Of a stretch of 64,000 nucleotides of DNA, positions 34,979-48,137 are shown in pieces. Within the stretch, counting starts at the first letter, position 1. Each line of letters starts with the position of its first letter. The DNA is from Silene latifolia (lineage: Eukaryota; Streptophyta; Magnoliopsida; Caryophyllales; Caryophyllaceae). The notes below the pieces were generated by a model. It was not told the origin of the DNA, ran no database searches, and was given only the letters and a program-made list of their open reading frames with translations. The stretch lies in the NCBI RefSeq assembly GCF_048544455.1, contig NC_133532.1:19904948-19968947 (forward strand), read 5' to 3'. Both the position numbers and the translations under genes were made by a program.

Positions 34979-36046
34979 CTAGTTTTGAGCTTTCCCTTGT
35001 TCAGTTGTCAACTTAGATGCTCGGCTCTTGTCCTTGATCCCTGTGATGGTTTGCCTCCATCCCGAGGTAGTCCTCTGAGGATCCACGCTAGTGATGGAGG
35101 TTGGTGAATCAAATTGTCTTTTATTAACTTCGTTAATGAGAGGAGTACATTCTAAAGCAAGACTCCCGACTTGAATTTCATTCTTCGGGTTTGGCAAGAA
35201 TGCAAAGCAATCCACAAATATTTTCCCGATAAACACCCCTTTCAAGTGACATGGGCGGATAAGATGGGAATAATCGACATTGTCTTCGACAGAAACAAAG
35301 TTGGCGTGATCACCAAATGGATTGGTGATGTTATTGGGTTTAACAGTTGGGATCGGGAGTGTTCCATTCTCAATCATGTCTTGGATTTCGTGCTTGATCG
35401 ATAGCACCTTTCGATATCATGGCCTTTCCCTTGATGAAAGGCACAGTAGGCATTTGGTTTATACCATTTACCTTGTTGATCAGCGGGAGGGTCCGGAGTT
35501 GGACCAATAGGCTTCAGCTTTCCTTGGGCTATGAGCCTTTGGAGAGCGTATGTATAAGTGCATCCGATATCGGTGAATGCCCTAGGTGTTTGGCGCTGCG
35601 ACTTCTTCGATTGCCCTTCTAAGATATTGATGGCTTCATCAATATGGGCGGTTGCTGGGGCCTTGCCCTTAGACGATGAGGCCCCTTGGTACCCTTTCGG
35701 CCTTTCAGCCTCTGCCCTTATGACATCATCTTCTACCTTTATCCCGATTCTTATCAATTCTTTGAAAGAGCCAAAATTCTGATATTTCAGAGCATTGCGG
35801 TAAATAGGCCGTAGATTCTTTACGAACTTATCTACCATTTCAACTTCATCAGGCTTCTTGGCTAATTTCACGCTTTCAGCGCGCCATCTTGCGAGGAATT
35901 TAGTAAAACCCTCTTTTTCCTTCTGTGTCATTACTTCCAAAGTCCTTATGTTGGTTTGAATCTCAATATTGTCAGCATAGTGCTTACAGAACTCCACCGT
36001 AATATCTTCGAAAGTGGGGAAGTTCTTAAGGTCAAGATTATAGAAC
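34979..36046 (-). pseudogene. Element A gag, C-terminal part
   Basis: This continues the gag interrupted by B. It reads WFYNLDLKNFPTFEDITVEF, the EFLARWR-type retrotransposon-gag core (here KFLARWRAESVKL) and a CCHC-like knuckle CAFHQGKGHDIERC. A 1-nt loss near 35403 relative to B shifts the frame directly after the knuckle; the tail runs in the next frame to the stop at 34979. The knuckle spacing and the following residues resemble gag of the Tat/Ogre group of Ty3/gypsy, from memory. Confidence 0.85.
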
Positions 36047-36051
36047 CACGC

Positions 36052-39000
36052 TGTGGACAAGGCCCTCGGGAACTGCGTCCGCGGGATCCACACTAGGCAT
36101 AATCGACTCGAGGTTCTTTCGAATCGAATTAAGACAAATTAGAGTCGCCACCAAGTTTTTTGGGAACTTGGAACCGTTCAAGTCAACTTTACACCTTTCA
36201 TCGAAAAGCATAAAGCCAATCGACTACGAGTGATTAAAGATAAAGACTTGTACCCTATATCACTCGATTTGAATGACTCTCGTAATCCAATGGTATTTAG
36301 ACGGATCCACAAACCATAGATCTTGAGTAAGGGGTGAGGGTACGTGTTGAGAAGCCCATAAGGACACCCAACCCCGCCCGTCAATAACGGCCTCTACTAA
36401 GTCAAGTATGGATTTCAAACAAGGTCATAGCTACTACGATATATGATATGCAAACATCGTTTTAAACCCTAACATGCGACAACAATTTCTATGTCGTTTT
36501 AGATGCAACTAAGCTAACTTTGTCAAAGTTGTAATTTAGCATGTGGGTTGATTGATCTAACAACATACAAAACAAAGCAAACAAGGCTTAAGGAGGAATG
36601 GGGGAGCCGTTGGGATCTACCTATTACAAACCAGGCATTTCATGCCGACACAACAATAAATGAAAGATACAACTCGATCTAAATACAATTGCTACATACA
36701 ACACTATGCCCGACAACACACACGGCCAATCGGCCTAGAAAAGCGTGCACAAGAGGGGTGGCCCACGGCTTACATGACTCACGGCCTTGGGTCACTCCTC
36801 GTGATGTGTGCTTTCGCTCAATCTCATCGAATTAGACATAGGGCCGCACACCAAAGCATGCATTAGCATAAATCGGGCCATGTTGCTTTAAACAACATGC
36901 GATTTACTACGCTCTTACAAGCATTGGGGCACAACCATCTAACCAAACAAGACTAAGGTTTTTGAAAGAGATTTTGACTCGATAAAAGAAAACTAACTTG
37001 AAAATTACAACTCGATGAACAAACGATAAATTACAAGCGACAAAACAAATAAAGAACGAATGATGCAAAAACAAACGAAACCAGAAAGGCCAAAGGCCAC
37101 GGCCAAACCTAGGTCCTAGGTCAGGTGCATTAGGTTAGATAGATTGATCGCGAAACAAGTTCGAAAACGGGCTAGAAAACAAGTTAGAAACGACGTTGAT
37201 CGATTGAAAGGATGTCGCGCAAAGGTGTATGCTACACGGCCTAAAAGGGGTCAAATTAGGTCAAGTTTGCTAATTAATTTAACTCATCGAGTGTTAATAA
37301 GAAGGTGCTAATCACGCACTCTTATACTAACGAGAAATTATGTGAGAGAGAGAGATGCATTCAATTAAGTTACAGAATTGTTAATCGGTTTTTAAAGCTA
37401 CGTCGATGCCACCTAACGTGTCTAATTAGGTTATTAAATTGATCTAATGTCATCTAAATCTAAATAAGTTATATGTTAACAATCAGAAGTCATACTAACA
37501 TGCAACGGGTCCTAAGGTGGGTCGAATTGGCCGAGACAAACAAAGGGTCACAAACGAGGAGCGAAGTTAGAAATTCGTTTTATTTATGCCCTACCTTGAA
37601 CACGAGGATATGTAAATGAGACGGGGGTGTACGACCGACTGATGTAGCGGTTTCTTTTCCCATCTCAAGTCAACGCGGGTGTTCATGGTGGTACTTTAAC
37701 TCATACTCGGACTAAACTAGTTTCATAGTTAATTTAAACGATAAATAAAAAGCGATAAACAAACAAAACAAACTATAAATGAACAAACATAAAAAACGAA
37801 ATAAAAAAAGGAGAAAGAGGAGGATTTGATGCACCCTCAACCTACATGTATCGTTGACACCGTCTTGGGTCGTAATCGATGGTAGATTTTATCTCGAGAG
37901 GCCGTCGTCGACGAAGAAACAAAGCAAACACGCGTTTTTGGCAAATCTGGACAACAACTTTCAAACAATGATTTCTCCCTCGTTTCACGATGAAAATTCG
38001 ATTTAAAAGATGTTTTGAAAAATAGAAAGAGAGGAGAACAGAGATCTGAAAGCAACCCCTGCTCGTTTTGAGTTATTGGGCACGAAAAACGAGCACAAAC
38101 AGAACTGGACAGACAGGAACAAACCGCGAAAACAGAGTGTATAACACTCTATTTTTCGAGGGATTTCGTGTACTCTCAAGGGCAATTTGGCTCGTAAATC
38201 TTTGTCTAATGTGTAGATGGATGTTATATGGTTAATTAGGAACAAGAAACTCGAATTTTGATGGAGGTTTGAGGGAAGAACGAATTGTTTTTCGAGGAGG
38301 ACACACAAACAGTTTCAGTTTGTATGTCGGTTTTGTGGAGGGTTTTTGAGAGGCAATTAGGGTTTGTTTCTGGAGTTTGAAGCTTGTGAGTGATGGTAGG
38401 ATGTGGGGAGAACTTAGAGGAATGAATGTATGGTGAAGGGGTGGTATTTATAAGGAGTTAAAGTAGGGCAAAAGGGGGGAGAGAGGCAGACGGGCCTGCT
38501 GAGCATAGCTGCTGTCCAGCAGCTTTGGGGGGTTTTCTAGGGTTCGTTTGGGGGGTTTTATTGGTGGTTAAGGTAAGGTAATATGGGTAGGATATTAGGG
38601 TATGGGTTAGGGTTAATGGGCACGGGTTTTGGTGGTATTTGGAGTGGGTTTTGGACTCGGGTTTGAGCTGCAAAACAGAGGGGGCTGTTTCGTGTTTTGC
38701 GGGCTGTTGGGGGTGATTTTGGACGGGATTTGGACCATGGTTATGGGGTTCGAACTGGGGTTGGATGGGTAGTGGTCTAGGTTGGTTAGTGTACTCGAGA
38801 TTCGTGCCAATTCGCAAAGAAAACGGGCTCAAAAACCGAGCTAAAATCGAGCTCAAAAACACATGTTCAAAACGAGTTCTTTTCGATTTTCAAATCGATT
38901 TTTCAAATCAATTAACACATTAAAATAAATGATTTTTCAAACCAAATATACTCATAAAATGATTTTTCAAATCAAATATTTATTTTATTTTCAATAAAAT

Positions 39001-39283
39001 AAACTTGGGAAAATAAATTCAAAATAAAATAAAATAAATTGAATTCACCTAAAAAAAGCCATAATTTAAATATCATTTAAATTAATAAAATGAACTCACT
39101 TAAAAAAAACATTAATTTAAATATCATTTAAATTAATAAAATACTTCATCGACGACGCCCATTCTACATCGTAAAACGAGCTCCAAATAATGACAATGAC
39201 AACTAAAGAATACATGTGTCCTATCATCATCGGGTGTTTGTCGGGTTCTCTATAAATTCCAATATCGACGGATACGGGTATCT
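36052..39283 (-). repeat. 3' LTR of element B
   Basis: 3232 bp, with a TATA box at 38445-38452. It is nearly the same as the 5' LTR by eye, apart from a 485-bp gap in the latter. Confidence 0.92.
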
Positions 39284-42200
39284 CTGAGCCCCCACTTTGA
39301 CCGAGGCTTGGACAAGGCAAAAGTCAAAGTATACCCCAGTCTCTTTCGACCGAGGATTCTTCGGGTCGTTTATAGTCCATTAGACTTGCGTATATAAGCT
39401 CGCTTGACCATAAGAAGAGATCATACCCGAAACTTCGTTGGGGATTGACTCTTGCTTTCGTTGTGTCAAATTATCATCATTGGTCGTCGACCCATAAATT
39501 GCATATATGGTGGATTGAGCCTTATCCTTAGGCGCCTACGTATCCGTTTCAGACGGAATCAAACCCGCGTCGTAGTTCTAAGAATCGCCGACACATGCCC
39601 AAAGTTTATATCATCTATTTGGCGTATGTCCAAAATTCATCATCTGCTAACATTTGCCCAAAATTTATCATCACGGCACTTGTCCGAATGGGACGGGACT
39701 TTCCAAGGAGGTTGCCGCTGCTTTCATCATTTGCTTTACTACGGAATTCTTCCATTTCATATTCTTGTATTGAATTGAATTCTTGGTGGATGTCATCCTT
39801 TACATCTTGATAATGGTCTCGGAAGCCAACGGCTTCAGCCTGATTTGCAATGGCTCTAAAGTCGAAGACTTTAGAGCCCCTGATTGCCTGAAGCATATCC
39901 TGCTATATTTGAAACACAAAAACGTACTAGAAATAATCATCACATAAGCACATTTGGATCATCGATCCTAAAATTAGATCATTTGAAAGATTGGGTCATC
40001 GACCAAAATTGAATCATTTGAAAGATTGGGTCATCGACCGAAAAATTGAACACGTTGAAAATCTTGAATAATTGGGCGATCGACCCGGATTTTGAATCAC
40101 TTAGAATATTGGGCCATCGACCCGAGGTTTGAAGTTGAAGTGTTGGAACGTTGGGTCGTCGACCTAAAATCAAATTTGAAAGATCGGGTCATCGACCGAA
40201 ATTTGAACAAGTTGAAAACTTTGAATAATTGGGCCATCGACCCAAATTTTGAATTTGAAATGAATCCCTTGGATGTTGGGTCGTCGACCCAAAATTTGAT
40301 GCAAAAAGTTTTTGAAATTTCGGAATTCTGAAATCTTTGGCATTTTGAAATCGAACCTTGACGGGTGAGCAGGAAATACGACTCAGACATTCTGTATGAC
40401 CCGTAAACAAACGTGGGCGTAGCCCGCTACCGTAAAACAAAAAAGGAAAATAAAACCGTAAGTGTGCACGGGTTTTAATTCAATTATTGACTTGTTGGGG
40501 GGTAGAAATGTAAATTGGCCGTTCCGGCGCCAAAAGATGGCAAATGGGAATCACAAGGTCGTCGAACTTGGGATAGAGATATCGTATGGCATGGGCGTGC
40601 TCCCAAGGGCATATGGGAATCAAGATCACTTGGCATTGACAAGGTGGATTAAACTCACGGAGCGACAACATTGGCTTCGCCTAGACACTAAACACAGACT
40701 GATTTTATGAGAACAGTTGGACATCACACATCACTCTTGTTGGGAACATTCTGCCACTCTTCTCCTCGCCTCCTTTCTTTTCAGCGAGTATTCATCATTT
40801 CTTGCCACCGCCTTCTTCCTTTTCTGCGGGCTTTTACTATTTTTCTTCCACGCCTTCTTTCTTTTCAGCGGGTTTTTCATATTTTCTGTTCCCAACACAA
40901 ACCCACATCTATGTGACTCAGCATCTTTGCCTACACCGTTAGATAAAGCTCATTCCGAGACTTGACACTACTTATCTGAACCTATATCCTTATCCTAGCC
41001 TACATCGAGTGCTAAGACCGACCCAAACAAAGGTGGCTTCATTTGGACTTGGCTAAGACCCGTAAGAAACCAACAAGACGACAACTTGGTTGATGAGTGG
41101 ATTGAATCCTCTATTCTGAAGGACTGCCTACGTATTCGCGTGGAGCGAAATCAAATCCGACGTAGTTCGTTCAAGGTGCATAAACTTGGCATTTTGATTG
41201 TGTGTACACACTCGAAGGTTTCACCTAAGGCATCATGTCGTATCCCATTCTAGCCTATAAGGTACCGTTAAATCCCGTGTTTGGGGTTAGGTGTAAAAGG
41301 CTTGGATCTTTTAGGATGTGGAGCTTGGTAATAACAAGTTGGAATGGTTAACCATCATTCTGAAGGTTTGTTTTGTGGTGCTAAGGCCAACGGGTTATGG
41401 CTTACATCGTGGTTGGAAAAGGTGTCTCGGTTTTGATGAAATCCGAGTGCAAATGGGTCGGGAAACAATGCGGGTTCAAATCTCCATATCTGGACCCTAA
41501 AGGCTGGGTGTAACAGCACAAGCGGAATGATTTTCAAAATTCCTGACTATCCCCTTGTAACCGTCTCAGGAAGGACTTAGAGGGTAAAGAGGTCACTACT
41601 TACGCTTTTGGGCTTCGCCCATTGAACCTCAACTATGGGTACTTGACTTGAATTCTGGCTTCCGTAATTTCAACATCTTTTTTCCTTTTTTCTTTTCCTT
41701 TCATCTTTTTTTCATTTTTCTTTTTTTTTTCTTTTTTTTTCATTTTTTCATTTTTTCTCTTTTTTCATTTTTCATTCTTTTTCATCTTTTTTCTCTCTTT
41801 GAAAATGATCTTCTATTCATTCTCTTAGTCATAAATGGATACACCTTGAAAACTGGGCTTCGCCAACTAATTTGGGTAGGAACTAACAATTCCTTGTTAG
41901 AACGGGTTGATATCTACTCTCTTCGAGATGGGATGATTTTGTTGGGGAAAAGGCTTGCCTTCCATCATCGATAGGGGAAACAAGGAGCTAGTCCGGGTTT
42001 GTCATAGAATCATCTAAAAGCTTGTCACAAACATTGGTTCAGATGGAGGTTTTCTACCACCAGACATGGAATAGGTAAAGGAATCAAACACGGGATCCTA
42101 GTGTACCTTACATTTTGAAACAGGACATATTTCTACCCCAGGGATTCCTTTGAGTGTGTTGTGCGTTTTATCATGTTTCGGAATGATTGAGGATTGGAAA

Positions 42201-42413
42201 CAAGACATATTTGGAAACGAAACTGCAACTTTTTATTGGAATGAGAAATGCTTAACAAACTCGAAGAAACGATTCCTAGGACACATCCTAGGTCATCGCG
42301 GGAAAAACGACTCAACTTCAAGAAAAGAAAGTCCTAGACTCGACTCGACTAAGAAAAGAAAACAGATCCCGACTCATAACTTCAAATCTGGCCTTGCGCT
42401 TTCCTTTGTTTCA
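39284..42413 (-). other. Non-coding 3' internal region of element B
   Basis: Counterpart of 31967-34978. It contains nine copies of the GGGTCATCGACCC-type palindrome (39955-40291) and the polypyrimidine tract (about 41677-41798). No pol motifs. Confidence 0.7.
39955..40291. repeat. Array of imperfect palindromes, core GGGTCATCGACCC (element B)
   Basis: Nine copies at irregular 30-45 bp spacing. Each is an inverted repeat around a 3-nt centre (GGGTC-ATC-GACCC, GGGTC-GTC-GACCC, GGGCC-ATC-GACCC), separated by AT-rich spacers such as ttgaatcatttgaaagatt. Element A has about six copies at 32640-32872. Confidence 0.85.
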
Positions 42414-43921
42414 TCACAAGGTAGTCCTCTGAGGATCTATGCCAGTGATGAAGGTTGGTGAACCGAATTGTATTTTATTAACTTCGTTAATAAGAGGAGT
42501 ACATTCTAGAGCAAGACTTCCGACTTGAATTTCATTCTTTGGGTTTGGCGAGAATTCAGAGAAATCCACAAATATTTTCCCGATAAACACCCCTTTCAGG
42601 TGACATGGGCGGATAAGATGGGAATAATCGACATTGTCTTCGACAGAAACAAAGTTAGTGTGATCGCCAAATGGATTGGTGATGTTATTGGGTTTAATGG
42701 CCGGGATTGGGAGCGTTTCGTTCTCAATCATGTCTTGAATTTCGTGCTTTAGTCTAAAGCACCTTTCAGTATCGTGTCCCTTCCCTTGATGAAAGGCACA
42801 GTAGGCATTCGGTTTGTACCATTTGCCTTGCTGTTCAGCAGGTGGATCCGGAGTTGGACCGATGGGCTTCAGCTTTCCCTGGGCTATGAGCCTTTGGAGA
42901 GCGTATGTATAAGTGCATCCGATATCGGTGAATGCCCTAGGTGTTTGGCGTTGCGACTTCTTCGATTGCCCTTCTAAGATATTGATGGCTTCATCAAAAT
43001 GGGTCGTTGCTGGGGTCTTGTCCTTGGACGATGAGGCCCCTTGGTACCCTTTCGGCTTTTCAGCCTCTGCCCTTATGACATCATCTTCTACCTTTATCCC
43101 GATTCTTATCAATTCTTTGAAAGAGCCAAAATTCTGGTATTTCAGAGCATTGCGGTAAATAGGTCGTAGATTCTTTACGAACTTATCTACCATTTCAGCT
43201 TCGTCAGGCTTCTTGGCTAATTTCACGCTTTCAGCGCGCCATCTTGCAAGGAATTCAGTAAAGCCTTCTTTGTCTTTCTGTGTCATAACCTCCAATGTTC
43301 TTATGTTGGTTTGAATCTCGACATTGTCAGCATAGTGCTTGCAGAACTCCACCGTAATATCTTCGAAAGTGGGGAAGTTCTTAAGGTCCAGATTGTAGAA
43401 CCATGCCTTCGGGTGTTCATCCAGGGATTGAGCAAAAATTTCAGAGAGCATGTCAGCAGGCACTCCCTTCAGTGCTAAGTACCCTTTATAGGCCTTAACA
43501 TGGTGGATGGATCTTCGTGCCCTTAAACTTTGGGATATCGGCGAGTACCATGTTCGTGGGCAACTTATCTGAATCGGGGCATAGGCCCTAGCATTTTCGT
43601 AGTGGATGTTCTTCCCCGGGAGAGTTTCGAGACGGTCTTCGATGAACTTGATCCGTTTCTCCGGATCGTCGGAGGTGGGGTAGATGGAGGGGAATCTTCA
43701 CCCAGCTTAGATTCGATTGCATCCATTCGGGTCATCATGAGGTTCACGGCCTCAGTGAGCTTGTTAACAGCATCTTCCATTGCTTGACGTCGGGTTTTTG
43801 GCGGCCTTTCTACAAGAAAACCCCGTACTGAGTCAATATTTAAAGTAAGAGCCCCTGCACACTTAAGGACACGACTCCAACTTGACTCAAACAAAGACTC
43901 GACTTGAGATTGACTAACCAA
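42414..43921 (-). pseudogene. Element B gag with frameshifts
   Basis: The N-terminal part (43565-43921) has RQAMEDAVNKLTEAVNLMM, a likely coiled coil. The core (42414-43463) has ADMLSEIFAQSLDEHPKAWF, RTLEVMTQKDKEGFTEFLAR and the knuckle CAFHQGKGHDTERC. Between them (about 43463-43670) single-base losses relative to A break the frame at least three times, so this gag is dead although B is younger than A. A loss of about 60 bp near 42420 also shortens the tail. Confidence 0.88.
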
Positions 43922-44873
43922 AGGTTCAACTCACGGTTGGATCTAGACCTTGGTTCATTTTAGACTCGACAAAACGACATGACTCAAACTGTCATAAATC
44001 GGTTATAAACCGGACTCGGTGTGGCCAAACCCGTGATTGGACTAACATAGCCCATAGGTTCGGGTGAAACGCCCTAAATGGCCTAGCTTGGGCGTTTTTG
44101 TGGACTATCCTAGACCAAAAAGTCGACCAACATGACTCAAGGCCCAAGAGGTGAGCTTGGGTGACCCAGCAAGGTCGTGTTCCAGACTCTTAGAACGAAA
44201 CACACCCGGCCTAACACGGCCATGACCCGGACACGACTTGACGCATTTCATGCTTGGTTGAGGTTCGAGAGGCACTTTGGATTGATTTTGAAAAACGAAA
44301 GATTGATTCGAAAATGAGATTTGAAATGGGCAGCATGCCGGCTATAAAAGCTCATTTTGGCCGAAATTTCTAGTCCTATTTGGGCAGCATTCCGCGTTTT
44401 TAAAACCATGCTATTTTGAAAGTAAGTTGTTCAAAAGTTCGGTTTCGAAAAGGACATGGAAAATTTCGAAAGGACTCGGGAAAACAATTTGTACATTGTC
44501 ATTCTCATGTTATAAGGATGTATGCTCCTAGACATCTCTAAGTCTCGGCAAGTCTTCTATAAGAAGGTTTATGCCCTCCATCCTTTTGCGGTCTTATAGA
44601 GCAAGGTGTCTTAAGGTAGAGTACCTAGAAGATCGTCCCCACCATCAAGAACCACGCGAGGTGAAGTGGAAGCGAGCAATGTGCAGCTTCCTAGCATAGT
44701 GGGGCGTCGCCCCCCACGCATCACGAAGAAACGCTGGGACGGCCCGGGCAAGTCCTTGAGGGTTTATGCATGAATCGTAGCATTATGAGTAATGTTTTAC
44801 TTTCCGACACTTTCTTTTCAAGTTTCACCTCGGAGGAAAAGACCCTAGAAACAAAGTGTAACTAGTCCTCTTT
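43922..44873 (-). other. Untranslated leader of element B
   Basis: About 950 bp between the primer-binding site and gag, matching A's leader at 48138-49123. No open frame of interest. It includes the repeated phrase GGGCAGCAT(G/T)CCG. Confidence 0.7.
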
Positions 44874-44891
44874 TCCCCAGCGGAGTCGCCA
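44874..44891 (-). other. Primer-binding site of element B
   Basis: The minus strand reads TGGCGACTCCGCTGGGGA, three bases after the LTR end (CCACA-GTT-). This form is known to me from Tat/Ogre-type elements primed by an Arg tRNA. The same sequence sits at 49124-49141 in element A. Confidence 0.8.
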
Positions 44892-44894
44892 AAC

Positions 44895-47643
44895 TGTGGA
44901 CAAGGCCCTCGGGAACTGCGTCCGCGGGATCCACACTAGGCATAATCGACTCGAGGTTCTTTCGAATCGAATTAAGACAAATTAGAGTCGCCACCAAGTT
45001 TTTTGGGAACTTGGAACCGTTCAAGTCAACTTTACACCTTTCATCGAAAAGCATAAAGCCAATCGAATACGAGTGATTAAAGATAAAGACTTGTACCCTA
45101 TATCACTCGATTTGAATGACTCTCGTAATCCAATGGTATTTAGACGGATCCACAAACCATAGATCTTGAGTAAGGGGTGAGGGTACGTGTTGGGAAGCCC
45201 ATAAGGACACCCAACCCCGCCCGTCAATAACGGCCTCTACTAAGTCAAGTATGGATTTCAAACAAGGTCATAGCTACTACGATATATGATATGCAAACAT
45301 CGTTTTAAACCCTAACACGCGACAACAATTTCTATGTCGTTTTAGATGCAACTAAGCTAACTTTGTCAAAGTTGTAATTTAGCATGTGGGTTGATTGATC
45401 TAACAACATACAAAACAAAGCAAACAAGGCTTAAGGAGGAATGGGGGAGCCGTTGGGATCTACCTATTACAAACCAGGCATTTCATGCCGACACAACAAT
45501 AAATGAAAGATACAACTCGATCTAAATACAATTGCTACATACAACACTATGTCCGACAACACACACGGCCAATCGGCCTAGAAAAGCGTGCATAAGAGGG
45601 GTGGCCCACGGCTTACATGACTCACGGCCTTGGGTCACTCCTCGTGATGTGTGCTTTCGCTCAATCTCATCGAATTAGACATAGGGCCGCACACCAAAGC
45701 ATGCATTAGCATAAATCGGGCCATGTTGCTTTAAACAACATGCGATTTACTACGCACTTACAAGCATTGGGGCACAACCATCTAACCAAACAAGACTAAG
45801 GTTTTTGAAAGAGGTTTTGACTCGATAAAAGAAAACTAACTTGAAAATTACAACTCGATGAACAAACGATAAATTACAAGCGACAAAACAAATAAAGAAC
45901 GAATGATGCAAAAACAAACGAAACCAGAAAGGCCAAAGGCCACGGCCAAACCTAGGTCCTAGGTCAGGTGCATTAGGTTAGATAGATTGATTGCGAAACA
46001 AGTTCGAAAACGGGCTAGAAAACAAGTTAGAAACGACGTTGATCGATTGAAAGGATGTCGCGCAAAGGTGTATGCTACACGGCCTAAAAGGGGTCAAATT
46101 AGGTCAAGTTTGCTAATTAATTTAACTCATCGAGTGTTAATAAGAAGGTGCTAATCACGCACTCTTATACTAACGAGAAATTATGTGAGAGAGAGAGATG
46201 CATTCAATTAAGTTACAGAATTGTTAAATCGGTTTTTAAAGCTACGTCGATGCCACCTAACGTGTCTAATTAGGTTATTAAATTGATCTAATGTCATCTA
46301 AATCTAAATAAGTTATATGTTAACAATCAGAAGTCATACTAACATGCAACGGGTCCTAAGGTGGGTCGAATTGGCCGAGACAAACAAAGGGTCACAAACG
46401 AGGAGCGAAGTTAGAAATTCGTTTTATTTATGCTCGTTTTGAGTTATTGGGCACGAAAAACGAGCATAAACAGAACTGGACAGACAGGAACAAACCGCGA
46501 AAACAGAGTGTATAACACTCTGTTTTTCGAGGGATTTCGTGTACTCTCAAGGGCAATTTGGCTCGTAAATCTTTGTCTAATGTGTAGATGGATGTTATAT
46601 GGTTAATTAGGAACAAGAAACTCGAATTTTGATGGAGGTTTGAGGGAAGAAAGAATTGTTTTTCGAGGAGGACACACAAACAGTTTCAGTTTGTATGTCG
46701 GTTTTGTGGAGGGTTTTTGAGAGGCAATTAGGGTTTGTTTCTGGAGTTTGAAGCTTGTGAGTGATGGTAGGATGTGGGGAGAACTTAGAGGAATGAATTT
46801 ATGGTGAAGGGGTGGTATTTATAAGGAGTTAAAGTAGGGCAAAAGGGGGGAGAGAGGCGACGGGCTCGTTGAGCATAGCTGCTGTCCAGCAGCTTTGGGG
46901 GGTTTTCTAGGGTTCGTTTGGGGGGTTTTATTGGTGGTTAAGGTAAGGTAATATGGGTAGGATATTAGGGTATGGGTTAGGGTTAATGGGCACGGGTTTT
47001 GGTGGTATTTGGAGTGGGTTTTGGACTCGGGTTTGAGCTGCAAAACAGGGGGGGCTGTTTCGTGTTTTGCGAGCTGTTGGGGGTGATTTTGGATGGGATT
47101 TGGACCATGGTTATGGGGTTCGAACTGGGGTTGGATGGGTAGTGGTCTAGGTTGGTTAGTGTACTCGAGATTCGTGCCAATTCGCAAAGAAAACGGGCTC
47201 AAAAACCGAGCTAAAATCGAGCTCAAAAACACATGTTCAAAACGAGTTCTTTTCGATTTTCAAATCAATTAACACATTAAAATAAATGATTTTTCAAACC
47301 AAATATACTCATAAAATGATTTTTCAAATCAAATATTTATTTTATTTTCAATAAAATAAACTTGGGAAAATAAATTCAAAATAAAATAAAATAAATTGAA
47401 TTCACCTAAAAAAAGCCATAATTTAAATATCATTTAAATTAATAAAATGAACTCACTTAAAAAAAACATTAATTTAAATATCATTTAAATTAATAAAATA
47501 CTTCATCGACGACGCCCATTCTACATCGTAAAACGAGCTCCAAATAATGACAATGACAACTAAAGAATACATGTGTCCTATCATCATCGGGTGTTTGTCG
47601 GGTTCTCTATAAATTCCAATATCGACGGATACGGGTATCTACA
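44895..47643 (-). repeat. 5' LTR of element B (with internal deletion)
   Basis: 2749 bp. Relative to the 3' LTR it lacks about 485 bp between tttatttatgc and ctcgttttgag (joined at about 46431); the short tgc shared at both edges suggests a microhomology deletion. The TATA box is kept at 46816-46823. Confidence 0.92.
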
Positions 47644-47648
47644 CACGC

Positions 47649-48137
47649 CTTCGGGTGTTCATCCAGAGATTGGGCAAAAATTTCAGAGAGCATGTGAGCA
47701 GGTACTCCCTTCAGTGCTAAGTACCCTTTATAGGCCTTAACATGGTGGACTGGATCTTCGGTGCCCTTGAACTTTGGGATGTCAGTGAGTACCATGTTCG
47801 TGGGCAACTTATCCTGAACTGGGGCATAGGCCCTAGCATTCTCATAGTGGATGTTCTTCCCCTGGGAGAGTTTCAGACGGTCTTCAATGAACTTGAACCG
47901 TTTCTCCAGATCAGTCAGAGGTGGGGTAGATAGAGGGGAATCTTCACCCAGCTTAGATTCGATTGCATCCATTCGGGTCATCATGAGGTTCACGGCCTCA
48001 GTGAGCTTGTTGACAGCATCTTCCATTGCTTGACGTCGGGTTTTTGGCGGCCTTTCTACAAGAAAACCCCGAACTGAGTCAATATTCAAATGTAAGAGCC
48101 TCTGCACACTTAAGGACACGACACCAAATTGACTCAA
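47649..48137 (-). pseudogene. Element A gag, N-terminal part
   Basis: It reads from about 48137 through RQAMEDAVNKLTEAVNLMM, TDLEKRFKFIEDRLKLSQGK, NMVLTDIPKFKGTEDPVHH and AQSLDEHPKA, then is cut by element B. It is uninterrupted here, unlike the same region in B. The rest of the protein lies at 34979-36046. Confidence 0.85.

Larger units (their letters stand above)
36052..47643 (-). mobile_element. Element B: second gag-only LTR element nested in element A
   Basis: Same family and strand as A, inserted in A's gag with 5-bp target duplication cacgc (36047-36051 and 47644-47648). Order on the minus strand: 5' LTR (44895-47643), primer-binding site (44874-44891), leader, gag (43921-42414), non-coding region (42413-39284), 3' LTR (36052-39283). 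Length is 11,592 bp. No pol is visible. B must be younger than A. Confidence 0.93.

Noticed and set aside
39955-40291. A CRISPR array
   Set aside because: Spacing is irregular, the spacers are similar to each other and this is plant DNA; it is a repeat in an LTR element.
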